From: Rhizobium sp. C1
GTDB lineage: Bacteria > Pseudomonadota > Alphaproteobacteria > Rhizobiales > Rhizobiaceae
Assembly (NCBI RefSeq): GCF_021026335.1
Contig: NZ_JAJNCY010000009.1
Span: forward strand, 62,001 to 126,000
Reading direction: 5' to 3'
Length of the DNA: 64,000 nt
The notes under the pieces are model-generated. The model was not told where the DNA came from. It searched no databases and worked only from the letters and a program-made list of their open reading frames with translations. How positions within the stretch are numbered: position 1 is the stretch's first letter; each line of letters starts with the position of its first letter. Below, piece by piece: positions 17,614 to 29,058 of the stretch. A program made the position numbers and the translations under genes.

Positions 17614-18386
17614 TTCTCAGTTCCCGTTTTGCGCCCGCGAAACCAGCCGATCGCGACGACTGCGGCCAATGCTGCAGCTAGGCCATACCATGTCAGCGCA
17701 TATTGTAAATGATTATTGGGAAAGTCGAACTGGGTGACGCCGCCGATCGGCAGCCCGCCGGGATTGGGCGCATCATTGGCATCGACGAAGAATTGCAGGA
17801 CGCGCGCCTTTGCGAAGCCGGCATGCGCCGTCATCGCGTCGAGATCCTTCCAGTAGAAGATGTTCTTCGCCGGATCGTTGTCGGGGACCGCCCAGGACGG
17901 CTTGCCGAGAAGCTTGGAGCGGGCAAGCCCCGTGACCGTCACCTCCCCCGTGACCTGGCCAGCGGCGCGCGTGGCCGCATCCTTTTTGTCATAGGGGATG
18001 AAGCCGCGATTCACGAAAATATACTCGCCGCCGGCAAGCTTCAGCGGCGTGTAGACATAGTAGCCGGCCTCGCCGTTATAGGTGGCGAAGAAAAACTGCT
18101 CACGTGTATGATCGAACGTGCCGGTGATGTTGACGGGCCGATAGTCCACATCGCCGCCGGAGGCCAGAACACCCCCGATCTTGTCAATGCCGATGGGGGG
18201 CATGGCGCGGCGCTCGGCGATATCGGACAGAAGCGCCTCTTTCCAGGCCAGACGGTGCATCTGCCAGGTGCCTAGCGCGATCAGTGTCGTGAAGGTCAGC
18301 GCCAGAAGAACAAGCGTGACGATTCTGCGAACCCAGCGCCAGAAGGGGCGCGCTGCCCGTCTTCCGTCTTCTATTGTGTCAACCAC
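17610..18386 (-). CDS. SURF1 family cytochrome oxidase assembly protein
   Basis: The 258-residue SURF1/Shy1 protein has the typical layout of an N-terminal membrane segment (about 22-42, VTLVLLALTFTTLIALGTWQ, ending in the conserved GTWQ), a periplasmic domain, and a C-terminal membrane segment (about 228-248). The block EYIFVNRGFIPYD is a family marker. SURF1 helps haem a insertion into aa3 oxidase subunit I; the oxidase genes lie about 1 kb upstream on the same strand. The start overlaps the end of the DUF983 gene by eight bases. Confidence 0.94.
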   Translation of the reverse strand: MVDTIEDGRRAARPFWRWVRRIVTLVLLALTFTTLIALGTWQMHRLAWKEALLSDIAERRAMPPIGIDKIGGVLASGGDVDYRPVNITGTFDHTREQFFFATYNGEAGYYVYTPLKLAGGEYIFVNRGFIPYDKKDAATRAAGQVTGEVTVTGLARSKLLGKPSWAVPDNDPAKNIFYWKDLDAMTAHAGFAKARVLQFFVDANDAPNPGGLPIGGVTQFDFPNNHLQYALTWYGLAAALAAVVAIGWFRGRKTGTEK

Positions 18387-18771
18387 GGTCTATCTCGCCC
18401 GGCTTGGCGTTATGTAAATATTGCAGATTGATGAGCACACCCTTGAGCGAGCGCATCAGCGCCAGGCCTGAGAGGATCATCAGCGGAATCCAGAGCACGA
18501 ACTGCACCCACATGGGCGGCTCATAAGTCACCTGCATCCAGAAGGCCAGCCCCACGAAGATAAAGCCAATGATCAGCAGAACGAAGACCACCGGCCCGTC
18601 ACCGGCGTCAATAAAGCCGTAATCCAGCCCGCAATTCGAGCAGGCCGGCCTGACCTTCGTGAAGCCCTCGAAAAGGGCACCCTCGCCACAGCGCGGGCAG
18701 CGGCACCTAAGTCCGGCGGCAATAGGGTTCACCGCAGGGTAAAGCGCTTCATCGTCTTTATCTGGCTGCAC
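18379..18771 (-). CDS. DUF983 membrane protein with zinc-ribbon-like cysteines
   Basis: The 130-residue protein has an N-terminal zinc-ribbon-like segment with cysteines in CRCPRCGEG and PACSNCGLDYG (about 23-50), followed by two membrane helices. DUF983 genes commonly accompany cytochrome oxidase assembly genes in alphaproteobacteria; a biochemical role is not established. It overlaps the SURF1 gene and is probably translated with it. Confidence 0.9.
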   Translation of the reverse strand: MQPDKDDEALYPAVNPIAAGLRCRCPRCGEGALFEGFTKVRPACSNCGLDYGFIDAGDGPVVFVLLIIGFIFVGLAFWMQVTYEPPMWVQFVLWIPLMILSGLALMRSLKGVLINLQYLHNAKPGEIDRG

Positions 18772-18805
18772 GGTTCAAACCTCCGCAAAGCGCCTCGAGA
18801 AATCG

Positions 18806-19084
18806 TCACTTGATGACATCGGCCCATTCGGGATGACGCCCGACCTGCGCCTTGAAGAAGGGGCACAACGGAATGATCTTCCAGCCGCCTGCCCGCGCCT
18901 CCTCGACAGCGTGGGCGGCCAGCGCCTGTCCGGCGCCCTTGCCGCGCAGCGCATCGGGTACGCCGGTGTGATCGATGATGATCAGATGGGCCGACGCGCG
19001 CGAATAGGTCATTTCCGCCTCATGGCCCTCAAGCGTGGCGACATAACGACCGCCCGAGCCCGTTTTTTCCTCACGAATGTCCAT
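18806..19084 (-). CDS. small GNAT-family N-acetyltransferase (YjdJ-like)
   Basis: The 92-residue protein is a minimal GNAT domain of the YidJ/YjdJ kind. It shows GRYVATLEGHEAEMTY, an acetyl-CoA loop in LRGKGAGQALAAHAV and a C-terminal IIPLCPFFKAQVGRHPEW that is diagnostic for this small group. Substrate is unknown. It lies between ctaE and the DUF983-SURF1 run on the same strand, downstream of a terminator at 19151-19171, so it may begin a new transcript. Confidence 0.88.
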   Translation of the reverse strand: MDIREEKTGSGGRYVATLEGHEAEMTYSRASAHLIIIDHTGVPDALRGKGAGQALAAHAVEEARAGGWKIIPLCPFFKAQVGRHPEWADVIK

Positions 19085-19150
19085 GCTGCGTTTCCTTTCA
19101 TGCTTTTCGGGACGACTGGCCCGCGATGGCCGATCTCGCCAAAATGAAAA

Positions 19151-19171
19151 CGGCGCGGACCAGCCGCGCCG
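19151..19171 (-). terminator. intrinsic terminator of the cta operon
   Basis: On the minus strand the arms CGGCGCGG and CCGCGCCG pair around a 5-base loop (+ strand 19151-19158 and 19164-19171). They are followed by TTTTCATTTT. The hairpin begins 24 bases beyond the ctaE stop and is a convincing rho-independent terminator. Confidence 0.75.
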
Positions 19172-19195
19172 CCGGATTTTGCCAGTCAGTCTTGC

Positions 19196-20074
19196 TCAGC
19201 CATGCGCCAGCGGCGCGCCCCAGCCGCCCCAGATATAGATGGCGAAGAAGAGGAAAAGCCAGACGACGTCGACAAAGTGCCAGTACCAGGCGGCCGCTTC
19301 GAAGCCGAAATGCTGCTTCGGCGTGAAATCGCCGCCGACCGCCCGAAACAGGCAGACGGCGAGGAAGATCGTGCCGACGATGACATGGAAGCCGTGGAAG
19401 CCGGTTGCCATGAAGAAGGTCGCGCCGTAGATCGAGTTCTTGAACGCGAAAGGCGCGTGGGCGTATTCGTAGCCCTGCACGAATGTGAAGAGCAGGCCGA
19501 GAAGCACCGTCAGCGTCAGGCCATTGATCAAGCCCCGGCGGTCGCCATGCAATAGCGAATGATGCGCCCACGTGACCGTCGTGCCCGAAAGCAGCAGGAT
19601 CACGGTGTTGTAGATCGGCAGGTGCCAGGGGTCGAGAACCTCGATGCCCTTCGGCGGCCATGTTCCGCCGGTGAAGGTGGTGCGGGCGGCCTGGATGGCC
19701 TCGCCCGGGAAGAGGCTGGCGTCGAAGAAGGCCCAGAACCAGGCGACGAAGAACATCACTTCGGACGCGATGAACATGATCATGCCATAGCGCAGGTGCA
19801 GCGATACGACGCGCGTGTGGTGACCTTCATGGGCTTCCTTGATCGTGTCGGCCCACCAGGCGAACATCGTGTAGAGCACCAGCACGAGACCGATGAAGAA
19901 GACCCACGGATTGGCGAGGTTCATGCCGAACAGTTCGAAGGGCTGCCCGGAAAGATAACGCATGTAGCACACGCCACCGATCGCCATGATGAAGGCGCCG
20001 ACCGAGGCCAGGAAGGGCCACGGGCTGGGATCGATGATGTGATAGTCGTGTTGTCTGTTGTGTCCGTCTGCCAT
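19196..20074 (-). CDS. ctaE: cytochrome c oxidase subunit III
   Basis: The 292-residue subunit III of the aa3 oxidase has seven membrane helices. Family blocks include HQDYHIID-like N-terminal polar residues, ASEVMFFVAWFWAFFDASL, WPPKGIEVLDP and GFHGFHVIVGTIFL. It stabilises the core oxidase in the inner membrane. It is the last gene of the cta operon, 59 bases after ctaG, and is followed by a terminator. Confidence 0.96.
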   Translation of the reverse strand: MADGHNRQHDYHIIDPSPWPFLASVGAFIMAIGGVCYMRYLSGQPFELFGMNLANPWVFFIGLVLVLYTMFAWWADTIKEAHEGHHTRVVSLHLRYGMIMFIASEVMFFVAWFWAFFDASLFPGEAIQAARTTFTGGTWPPKGIEVLDPWHLPIYNTVILLLSGTTVTWAHHSLLHGDRRGLINGLTLTVLLGLLFTFVQGYEYAHAPFAFKNSIYGATFFMATGFHGFHVIVGTIFLAVCLFRAVGGDFTPKQHFGFEAAAWYWHFVDVVWLFLFFAIYIWGGWGAPLAHG

Positions 20075-20133
20075 GTCAGTCTTCCCCGGATTTCAACCCC
20101 GCCCCGGCGAACCGGAGCTCTCCTCTCGAAAAT

Positions 20134-20724
20134 TCAAAGCTTTGCTGCAGCATCCACCGGCTTCTTCGCATCGGCGACCGGGCGGGTCTTCTCATGCGGA
20201 TAGAAGGTGTAGGACAGCGTGATGGTTCCAATGCTCTTCGTCTCGCGATCCTTCACGATGTCAGGATCGACGAAGAAGAGCACGGGCATTTCCAGTTCCT
20301 CCCCAGGCTTCAGCGTCGTCTCGGTGAAGCAGAAGCACTGGATCTTGTTGAAATAGGCCCCGGCCTGTTCCGGCGTCACGTTGAACGTCGCCTGACCGGT
20401 CAGCTCCTTGTCGGATGTGTTCTTCGCATGGAAGTAGATCTGCTTCGTCTCGCCGATCTTCATGACGACGTCGCGCTGGTCCGGCTTGAAATCCCAGGCG
20501 AGACCCGACGCCACATTGCCGTCGAAGCGGACCTTGATGGTCTGATCGAGAATGACGCCGGAGGCCTGTTCGACTTCACGAACCGTGCCGCCGTATCCCG
20601 TGACCTGACAGAACATGCGATAGAGCGGCACCGCCGCGTAGGACAGTCCGATCATGCCGAAAAAGATGCCGAGACAGACCACGACCACGAGGCCGTTGCG
20701 TCTGTCTTGTGTTCCTTTCGCCAT
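20134..20724 (-). CDS. ctaG: cytochrome c oxidase copper-assembly protein CtaG
   Basis: The 196-residue Cox11/CtaG protein delivers copper to the CuB site of subunit I. It has one N-terminal membrane anchor (about 12-34) followed directly by [15 protein letters not shown], and the copper-binding CFCFTE motif in the periplasmic domain. The start at 20724 ([11 protein letters not shown]) is supported by a GGAGGAGAG Shine-Dalgarno; the longer frame to 20928 overlaps coxF and ctaB. Confidence 0.95.
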   Translation of the reverse strand: MAKGTQDRRNGLVVVVCLGIFFGMIGLSYAAVPLYRMFCQVTGYGGTVREVEQASGVILDQTIKVRFDGNVASGLAWDFKPDQRDVVMKIGETKQIYFHAKNTSDKELTGQATFNVTPEQAGAYFNKIQCFCFTETTLKPGEELEMPVLFFVDPDIVKDRETKSIGTITLSYTFYPHEKTRPVADAKKPVDAAAKL

Positions 20725-20747
20725 GGTCTCTCCTCCCCAAGCGCCCG

Positions 20748-20891
20748 TTACACCGGCTTGCTGCCGAACTTGATGATCGTGATCGCGTAGAAGATCGCAA
20801 CAAGTCCGGCGAGAACGAGGCCCAGCGCGATGTTGCGGCCCCGACGCGATTTCTGCTGCGCTTCCGTCAGCTTGACCGTTTCTAGCTCCAT
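20748..20891 (-). CDS. small cytochrome oxidase operon protein (CoxF-like)
   Basis: A 47-codon frame fills the gap between ctaB and ctaG. Its ATG shares a base with the TGA of ctaB. The product starts [20 protein letters not shown], then has one membrane helix (about 21-40) and a short KFGSKPV tail. Small single-pass proteins at this position, often named CoxF, are conserved between ctaB and ctaG in alphaproteobacteria. They are easily missed because of their size. Confidence 0.8.
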   Translation of the reverse strand: MELETVKLTEAQQKSRRGRNIALGLVLAGLVAIFYAITIIKFGSKPV

Positions 20892-21844
20892 CAGATGAGC
20901 CCTCCCATGTGCAGCAGGTTCGCCGCATAGTGGTCGGCCATCAGGCCGGAAAAGATGACGAACAGATAGAGGATCGAATAGGCGAAGAGCTTCTTGGCCG
21001 GGACCATCTTCTGATCCTTGTCATCCATGCGATAGACGCCGATCGACATGGCGACAAAGATGAGGCCGAGCACACCGGCAAAAATGCCGTATCCTATGCT
21101 GGCCAGCCCCGTGAAGGTCGGCGCGACACCGGCAATGGCAGTCAGAACCGAATAGAGGACGATCTGCGTCTTGGTCGTGGCGATACCCGAAACGTTCGGC
21201 AGCATCGGAACGCCCGCGGCGCCGTAATCCTTCATCTTGAACAGCGCCAGCGCCCAGAAATGCGCAGGCGTCCACAGGAAGATGATGAGGAACAGACAGA
21301 TGCTGTCGATCGAAACACCGCCGGTCACGCAGGCCCAGCCAATCATGGGCGGGAAAGCGCCGGCCGCGCCGCCGATGACGATGTTCTGCGGCGTCGAGCG
21401 CTTCAGCCACATCGTATAGACGACGGCGTAGAAGAAGATGGTGAAGGCCAGCAGGCCAGCGGCCAGCGTGTTGACCGCCAGACCCAGAATGGCGACCGAA
21501 AAGGCGGACAAGACAAGGCCGAAAGCCAGCGCCTCGTTGGGCGCGATCTTGCCGGCAGGAATGGGGCGCGTTGCCGTGCGGGCCATGACCGCATCGATAT
21601 CGGCGTCATACCACATGTTCAGCGCACCGGAGGCCCCCGCCCCCACCGCGATGCAGACGATGGCGAAGAAGGCCATCAGCGGATGGATGGTGCCGGGCGC
21701 AAGGATAAGGCCTGCAAAGGCCGTGAAGACGACAAGCGACATGACGCGCGGCTTCAGCAGGGCGAAGAAATCCCCCGCCGAGGCTTCGGAAACCTTGAAG
21801 CCTGCCTGCGCGTCGCTGATTTCGCGGTTGTCGATCAAAGACAT
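20891..21844 (-). CDS. ctaB: protohaem IX farnesyltransferase (haem O synthase)
   Basis: The 317-residue UbiA-family prenyltransferase converts haem B to haem O for the aa3 oxidase. It has about nine membrane segments and the prenyl-diphosphate binding motif [15 protein letters not shown], plus [20 protein letters not shown]. The ATG at 21844 ([10 protein letters not shown]) is preferred; an in-frame ATG at 21871 would add nine residues but has no Shine-Dalgarno. It follows ctaD after a 110-base spacer that contains a strong hairpin. Confidence 0.95.
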   Translation of the reverse strand: MSLIDNREISDAQAGFKVSEASAGDFFALLKPRVMSLVVFTAFAGLILAPGTIHPLMAFFAIVCIAVGAGASGALNMWYDADIDAVMARTATRPIPAGKIAPNEALAFGLVLSAFSVAILGLAVNTLAAGLLAFTIFFYAVVYTMWLKRSTPQNIVIGGAAGAFPPMIGWACVTGGVSIDSICLFLIIFLWTPAHFWALALFKMKDYGAAGVPMLPNVSGIATTKTQIVLYSVLTAIAGVAPTFTGLASIGYGIFAGVLGLIFVAMSIGVYRMDDKDQKMVPAKKLFAYSILYLFVIFSGLMADHYAANLLHMGGLI

Positions 21845-21913
21845 GAACTGAACCTGTCGCTCTTCTTGCATACCAAGGCCGGACGACGCCCGGCGCTGGC
21901 TTCATACAGACTG

Positions 21914-21947
21914 GAAGCGCCGCCTCGCAAGCGGCGCTTCGTTTTTT
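21914..21947. terminator. strong hairpin between ctaD and ctaB
   Basis: The ten-base arms GAAGCGCCGC (21914-21923) and GCGGCGCTTC (21931-21940) enclose a seven-base loop. The T-run (21942-21947) lies on the + strand side, so for the cta transcript (minus strand) the hairpin is preceded by A residues and not followed by U. It may reduce readthrough, protect the 3' end of ctaD mRNA, or block antisense transcription. Confidence 0.55.
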
Positions 21948-21954
21948 GTCCCGC

Positions 21955-24551
<2,597 letters not shown>

Positions 24552-24586
24552 GAATCTCTCTCCCCTCAGTGTTTGGCCCTCGACAC

Positions 24587-24600
24587 TTGATCGAGATCAA
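24587..24600. promoter_or_regulatory. FNR/FixK-type box in front of ctaC
   Basis: TTGATCGAGATCAA is an exact match to the FNR consensus TTGAT-N4-ATCAA. It is centred about 42 bases upstream of the ctaC start codon. In rhizobia such boxes bind FnrN or FixK under low oxygen. At this position, near the start of transcription, repression of the aa3 oxidase is as likely as activation. The rest of the 24601-24942 gap to ialB shows no gene. Confidence 0.7.
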
Positions 24601-24942
24601 ACCGTCTAGCAGATTTCCTGCTATCCTAACTGTTTCAAACCACAGTTTAGCCCCAATCGCAACCGCCGTCACTGTGCACGCATGCGTCATTTTTGCGCAA
24701 GAGCCCTGGCTACTCTGGCTTTTATCAATTCATCTTTGAATTGCCGGGCTTTGCGGACGCTATTTTTGCCGCTTTTCACGCCGATCAACTGTCTTTAAAT
24801 GCAGGTTGAGCCCGATGCGGACCAGAAGAGGCCCGAGCCTCGGCAACTCGCCCCTTGAAGCGGGCCCGCTTTGACTGTTCAATGTTCCGCGTTTCGAGGC
24901 TAAACGGTTGGTCCGAAGCGGACGAATGATTCGAGGACGTTT

Positions 24943-25485
24943 ATGATATTCAGCCCGTTGAAGCGTGCAGCGCTCAGCCTCTTCGCCCTTGCGTCGATCG
25001 CGCTCACGCCGGCCGCACAGGCCGCCACCCAGCCGCCGCCGGCCCCCGGCCAGGGGCAAGGTACGGTGCGCTCCACACATGGCGCGTGGTCGGTCATCTG
25101 CGACACGCCCGCCGGCGCATCCGAAGAACAATGCGCGCTGATGCAGAACGTCATTGCCGACGACCGTCCGGAAGTCGGGCTGTCCGTCGTCGTCCTCAAG
25201 ACCGCCGACCGCAAGTCGCGCATCCTGCGCGTGCTCGCACCGCTCGGCGTCCTGCTTCCCAACGGTCTTGGCCTCAATGTCGATGGCAAGGATATCGGCC
25301 GCGCCTATTTTGTGCGCTGCTTCTCCGACGGGTGCTATGCCGAAGTCGTACTGCAGGACGATCTGCTGAAGACGCTGCGCGCCGGTACGCAGGCGACCTT
25401 CATCGTGTTCCAGTCCCCGGAAGAAGGCATCGGCATTCCGGTCGACCTCAAGGGTTTTGCCGACGGCTACGATGCCCTGCCCTGA
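24943..25485 (+). CDS. invasion associated locus B (IalB) family protein
   Basis: The 180-residue exported protein has a signal peptide (ALFALASIALTPAAQA) and the IalB domain beginning at THGAWSVICDT. A Cys is present in VICDT, another in QCALMQ, and a pair in RCFSDGCYAEV; such cysteines are typical. The family is named for a Bartonella erythrocyte-invasion protein but is widespread in non-invasive Rhizobiales, where its role is unknown. It is divergent from ctaC and upstream of tldD, a conserved neighbourhood in this order. Confidence 0.9.
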   Translation: MIFSPLKRAALSLFALASIALTPAAQAATQPPPAPGQGQGTVRSTHGAWSVICDTPAGASEEQCALMQNVIADDRPEVGLSVVVLKTADRKSRILRVLAPLGVLLPNGLGLNVDGKDIGRAYFVRCFSDGCYAEVVLQDDLLKTLRAGTQATFIVFQSPEEGIGIPVDLKGFADGYDALP

Positions 25486-25568
25486 CAAGCCCCAAGATTG
25501 GAAACCGCTTCGCGGCCACCTATCTTATCTGTGCTGACATCCCCTCATTTCGCTGAAAGGCGCACCCC

Positions 25569-26984
25569 ATGAACGACGATCTTCTCAAGCTTTTCGATTG
25601 TGACGAAGGTGCGGTGAAGGACGTCGTCGCCGAAGCCCTCAAAGACGCGGACGACGGCGAACTCTATCTGGAACATGCCCAGGCAGAAGCGCTGACCTTC
25701 GACGACGGCCGGCTGAAGGCCGGCACGTTCAACACCGACCAGGGCTTCGGCCTGCGCGCTGTTGCCGGCGAAGCGGTCGGCTATGCGCATGCGGGCGACC
25801 TTTCGCTGGCCGCTCTCAAGCGCGCAGCAGACGCGGTTGGAGCCGTCACACGCGGTTATTCGGGCTCCTATGCGGAAGCCCCGCAGGGCACGAACAAGCG
25901 TCTCTATTCCGCCGAAAATCCGATCGGCGAGCCGAGCTTCGAGGCCAAGGCGCAGCTCTTGCAGGAAATCGACGCCTTCTTGCGCGCCGAAGATCCGCGT
26001 GTGCGCCAGGTGACGGCGTCGATCGCGGCCAGCTGGCAAATCGTCGACATCATCCGCCGCGACGGCCACCGTGTGCGCGACATCCGTCCGATGACCCGCC
26101 TGAACATCTCCGTGGTTGCCGGCGAAGGCGACCGGCAGGAGACCGGCTCGTTCGGCACCGGCGGGCGCAAGGGGTTCGGTGATTTCATCCTCACCGAAAA
26201 CTGGCAGGTCGGCGCGCGCGAGGCGCTGCGGCAGGCGCTGGTCAATCTTTCGGCCATGGATGCGCCGGCGGGCACGATGGATGTCGTTTTGGGCTCCGGC
26301 TGGCCGGGCGTCATGCTGCATGAGGCTGTCGGCCATGGTCTGGAAGGTGATTTCAATCGCAAGAAGACATCGGCTTTCGCAGGCCTGATGGGCGAAATGG
26401 TCGCCTCCAAGGGCGTGACCGTCGTGGATGACGGCACGATCGAGGCGCGACGCGGCTCGCTGACCATCGACGACGAAGGCACCCCCTCCGGCTACAATGT
26501 TCTGATCGAAGACGGCCGCCTCGTCGGCTATATGCAGGACCGGCAGAATGCGCGACTCATGGGCATGAAGCCGACCGGCAACGGCCGCCGCCAGTCCTAT
26601 GCGCACCGGCCGATGCCACGTATGACGAATACCTACATGCTCGGTGGCGACAAGACGCCGGAAGAGATCATCGCATCGGTCAAGAAGGGCATCTATGCCG
26701 TGGCCTTCGGCGGCGGACAGGTGGATATCACGTCGGGCAAGTTCGTCTTCGGCTGCACCGAGGCCTACATGATCGAGGATGGCAAGATCGGCGCGCCGGT
26801 CAAGGGCGCCATGCTGATCGGCAACGGTCCGGAATCGATGCGCCGCATCTCCATGGTCGGCAATGACATGAAGCTCGATCCGGGCATCGGCATGTGCGGC
26901 AAGGCAGGCCAGAGCGTGCCTGTCGGCGTCGGTCAGCCGCATCTGCGGATGGATCAGGTGACGGTCGGCGGAACGAGGACATGA
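25569..26984 (+). CDS. tldD: metalloprotease TldD
   Basis: The 471-residue TldD protein is the partner of TldE/PmbA in a zinc protease that trims peptides such as microcin precursors and has a role in CcdA turnover in E. coli. The metal-binding helix HEAVGHGLEGDF (HExxxH) lies near residue 250, and the C-terminal domain contains GTPSGYNVLIEDG and a conserved Cys-containing FVFGCTEAYMI. Length is as expected. It follows ialB after 83 bases; the CTGAAAGGCGC region provides only a modest ribosome binding site. No tldE is in the window. Confidence 0.95.
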   Translation: MNDDLLKLFDCDEGAVKDVVAEALKDADDGELYLEHAQAEALTFDDGRLKAGTFNTDQGFGLRAVAGEAVGYAHAGDLSLAALKRAADAVGAVTRGYSGSYAEAPQGTNKRLYSAENPIGEPSFEAKAQLLQEIDAFLRAEDPRVRQVTASIAASWQIVDIIRRDGHRVRDIRPMTRLNISVVAGEGDRQETGSFGTGGRKGFGDFILTENWQVGAREALRQALVNLSAMDAPAGTMDVVLGSGWPGVMLHEAVGHGLEGDFNRKKTSAFAGLMGEMVASKGVTVVDDGTIEARRGSLTIDDEGTPSGYNVLIEDGRLVGYMQDRQNARLMGMKPTGNGRRQSYAHRPMPRMTNTYMLGGDKTPEEIIASVKKGIYAVAFGGGQVDITSGKFVFGCTEAYMIEDGKIGAPVKGAMLIGNGPESMRRISMVGNDMKLDPGIGMCGKAGQSVPVGVGQPHLRMDQVTVGGTRT

Positions 26985-27110
26985 GAGGCGCAAGCCACCT
27001 TCAACCCGACTTGTCTGCCCCCTGCAGCCATTTAAGGCCTGTGGACGACGCATCTGACATGAGCTGCTTGCGAGGCACAATTGGGTAGACGGTCCGTCCA
27101 TTCACACGTA

Positions 27111-28910
27111 ATGTTTGCACCGGAGATCGGGTTTTTCACGGGCAATATTTCGATGCAGGATGTCACGCTGTCTGAGGCGGACCGCACGGCCGCGCCGGGA
27201 CAACCGCCGGCGGCGACGACTGTCGAGGCACGCATCCTTTTATCCCTGCCCGATATCGTCTGGTGTCTCGATCAGGACCGGCGCTTCCGGTTGTGCAACG
27301 CTGCGTTCGAGGCCTTTACCGGCAAGACGCAGGATGAGCTTGCCGGCCAGATGCCTCCCTTTGTCGATGCCGAACTGCCGCAATTCATCCGCGGCTTCAT
27401 GGCGCATTCGACCGAATGTCAGACCGGACAGAGCGAACATTCCGTGCGCGACCCGAGGTCGGGACAGCGCATCTATTTCGAGACCACGGAAATCGCGCTG
27501 AAAAATCCGGACGGTACGCCTGGCGGATTCGTCTGCGTCGCCCACGACATGACGCGTCGGAAGACCCTCGAGCTTGAACTGACGGCGAGCCGCAACGAGC
27601 TTTTCCAGCATGCCTATTACGACCCGATGACGGGGCTGCCGAACCTACGCCACTTTTCCGGCAAACTTGCCGAAGCGGTGGCGGGCTCGGGCGGGCGGCA
27701 GGGCACGGTCCTGAAGATCGATCTGGACCGCTTCAGCGCGATCAACGAGACGATCGGGCGCGTTTCCGGTGACCATGTGCTGGTTGAATTGAGCCAGCGG
27801 CTGAGGGAAGAAGCCGAAATCCATGGCGATTTCCTCGCACGTATTGACGGCGCGAGCTTTGCGATGGTCGTCTACCGCGATGCGGGACGCGACGATATCG
27901 CCCGCGACTGCGAGCGCCTGCTGACGCGCATTTCGAAACCGTTTTTCGTCGAGCAGAAGCTTCTGACGGTGACGGCCAGCATTGGCGCCTCGTGTTTTCC
28001 CGAACAGGGGGACAATCCCGATCAGCTTCTGGGACAGGCAGACAGCGCGCTCCTGTCGGCAAAGCGCGGCGGCCAGAACACCTGGCGCATCTTTGACGAG
28101 AGCCTGATCGACGAAGCGCGTGAACGCTTCGAGCTGGAAGCCGATCTGCGTAAATCCATCGAGAGCGATAACTTCACCGCGCATTTCCAGGCCAAGATCA
28201 ATCTTCAGACGGGCGAGATTGCCGGCGTCGAAGCACTGATGCGCTGGAACCACCCGGAAATGGGCTCCATCCCGCCGGGCGTCTTCATTCCGCTTGCGGA
28301 GCAGACCGGGCTGATCATCCCGCTGGGCGAGCGCATCATGACGGATGCCTGTCATTTCGCGCATCTTTGGAACGACGGCAGCCGAAATCCGGTGCGGGTT
28401 TCCGTCAACCTGTCGCCGCGCCAGATCATGCTGGACGACTTCCTGCCGCTGATGAAGGGCTGCATTTCCCGCGCGGGCTGCCGGCCGGAATGGGTGGAGC
28501 TGGAAATCACCGAGAGCATGCTGATGTCCGATCCACAACGGATCAACGAACTGATGCGCGGGCTTTCGGCGCTGGGTGTCGCCGTCTCGATCGACGATTT
28601 CGGAACCGGCTATTCGGCCATCAGCAGCCTGACCCGCTACCCGATCGCCCGATTGAAAATCGACCGCAGCTTAGTGCATACGCGTGTCAACGACGGCAAG
28701 CCCTCGGCGATCGCGCGAACCATCGTGGCCATGGCGCGCGAACTCGGCATCAAATGCGTGGCCGAAGGGATCGAGCTTGCCGCCGAGGCAGACATGATGC
28801 GCCAGATCGGTTGCGACGAGGGCCAGGGCTTCCTCTGGCACAAGCCGATGCCGGAGGAGGATTTCTTCCGCTGGGTTGCACGTTATGAGACGACGCGAGA
28901 GGCGAAATGA
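27111..28910 (+). CDS. PAS-GGDEF(degenerate)-EAL c-di-GMP phosphodiesterase
   Basis: The predicted protein of about 599 residues has a PAS domain (about 40-160, LSPDIVWCLDQDRRFRLCN-like segment), a GGDEF domain (about 170-325) and an EAL domain (about 335-585). The GGDEF signature is replaced by RIDGASFAMVV, so diguanylate cyclase activity is very unlikely. The EAL domain keeps GVEALMRWNHPE, ELEITESML, DDFGTGYSAISSL and AEGIE, so phosphodiesterase activity is expected. Starts at 27081 (TTG), 27111 and 27153 are possible; none has a strong ribosome binding site. No membrane segment is seen, so it should be cytoplasmic. Confidence 0.9.
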   Translation: MFAPEIGFFTGNISMQDVTLSEADRTAAPGQPPAATTVEARILLSLPDIVWCLDQDRRFRLCNAAFEAFTGKTQDELAGQMPPFVDAELPQFIRGFMAHSTECQTGQSEHSVRDPRSGQRIYFETTEIALKNPDGTPGGFVCVAHDMTRRKTLELELTASRNELFQHAYYDPMTGLPNLRHFSGKLAEAVAGSGGRQGTVLKIDLDRFSAINETIGRVSGDHVLVELSQRLREEAEIHGDFLARIDGASFAMVVYRDAGRDDIARDCERLLTRISKPFFVEQKLLTVTASIGASCFPEQGDNPDQLLGQADSALLSAKRGGQNTWRIFDESLIDEARERFELEADLRKSIESDNFTAHFQAKINLQTGEIAGVEALMRWNHPEMGSIPPGVFIPLAEQTGLIIPLGERIMTDACHFAHLWNDGSRNPVRVSVNLSPRQIMLDDFLPLMKGCISRAGCRPEWVELEITESMLMSDPQRINELMRGLSALGVAVSIDDFGTGYSAISSLTRYPIARLKIDRSLVHTRVNDGKPSAIARTIVAMARELGIKCVAEGIELAAEADMMRQIGCDEGQGFLWHKPMPEEDFFRWVARYETTREAK

Positions 28911-29058
28911 GGGCTCAACCCCTCAAGATCTTCAAATAACGCCGCTTTTTCTCAATTCAATTTAAATCTTTGCACTCTAGTCTCGCCTCGCGGTTGTCCG
29001 GGCGCCGGTGTCTTATGCCGCCTGCGGCTCCGGGATATATCTGGTGGAGATATGGGAC

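Noticed and set aside
24601-24942. Possible small RNA or riboswitch between ctaC and ialB
   Set aside because: No conserved fold or terminator pattern could be recognised, so no feature was called.
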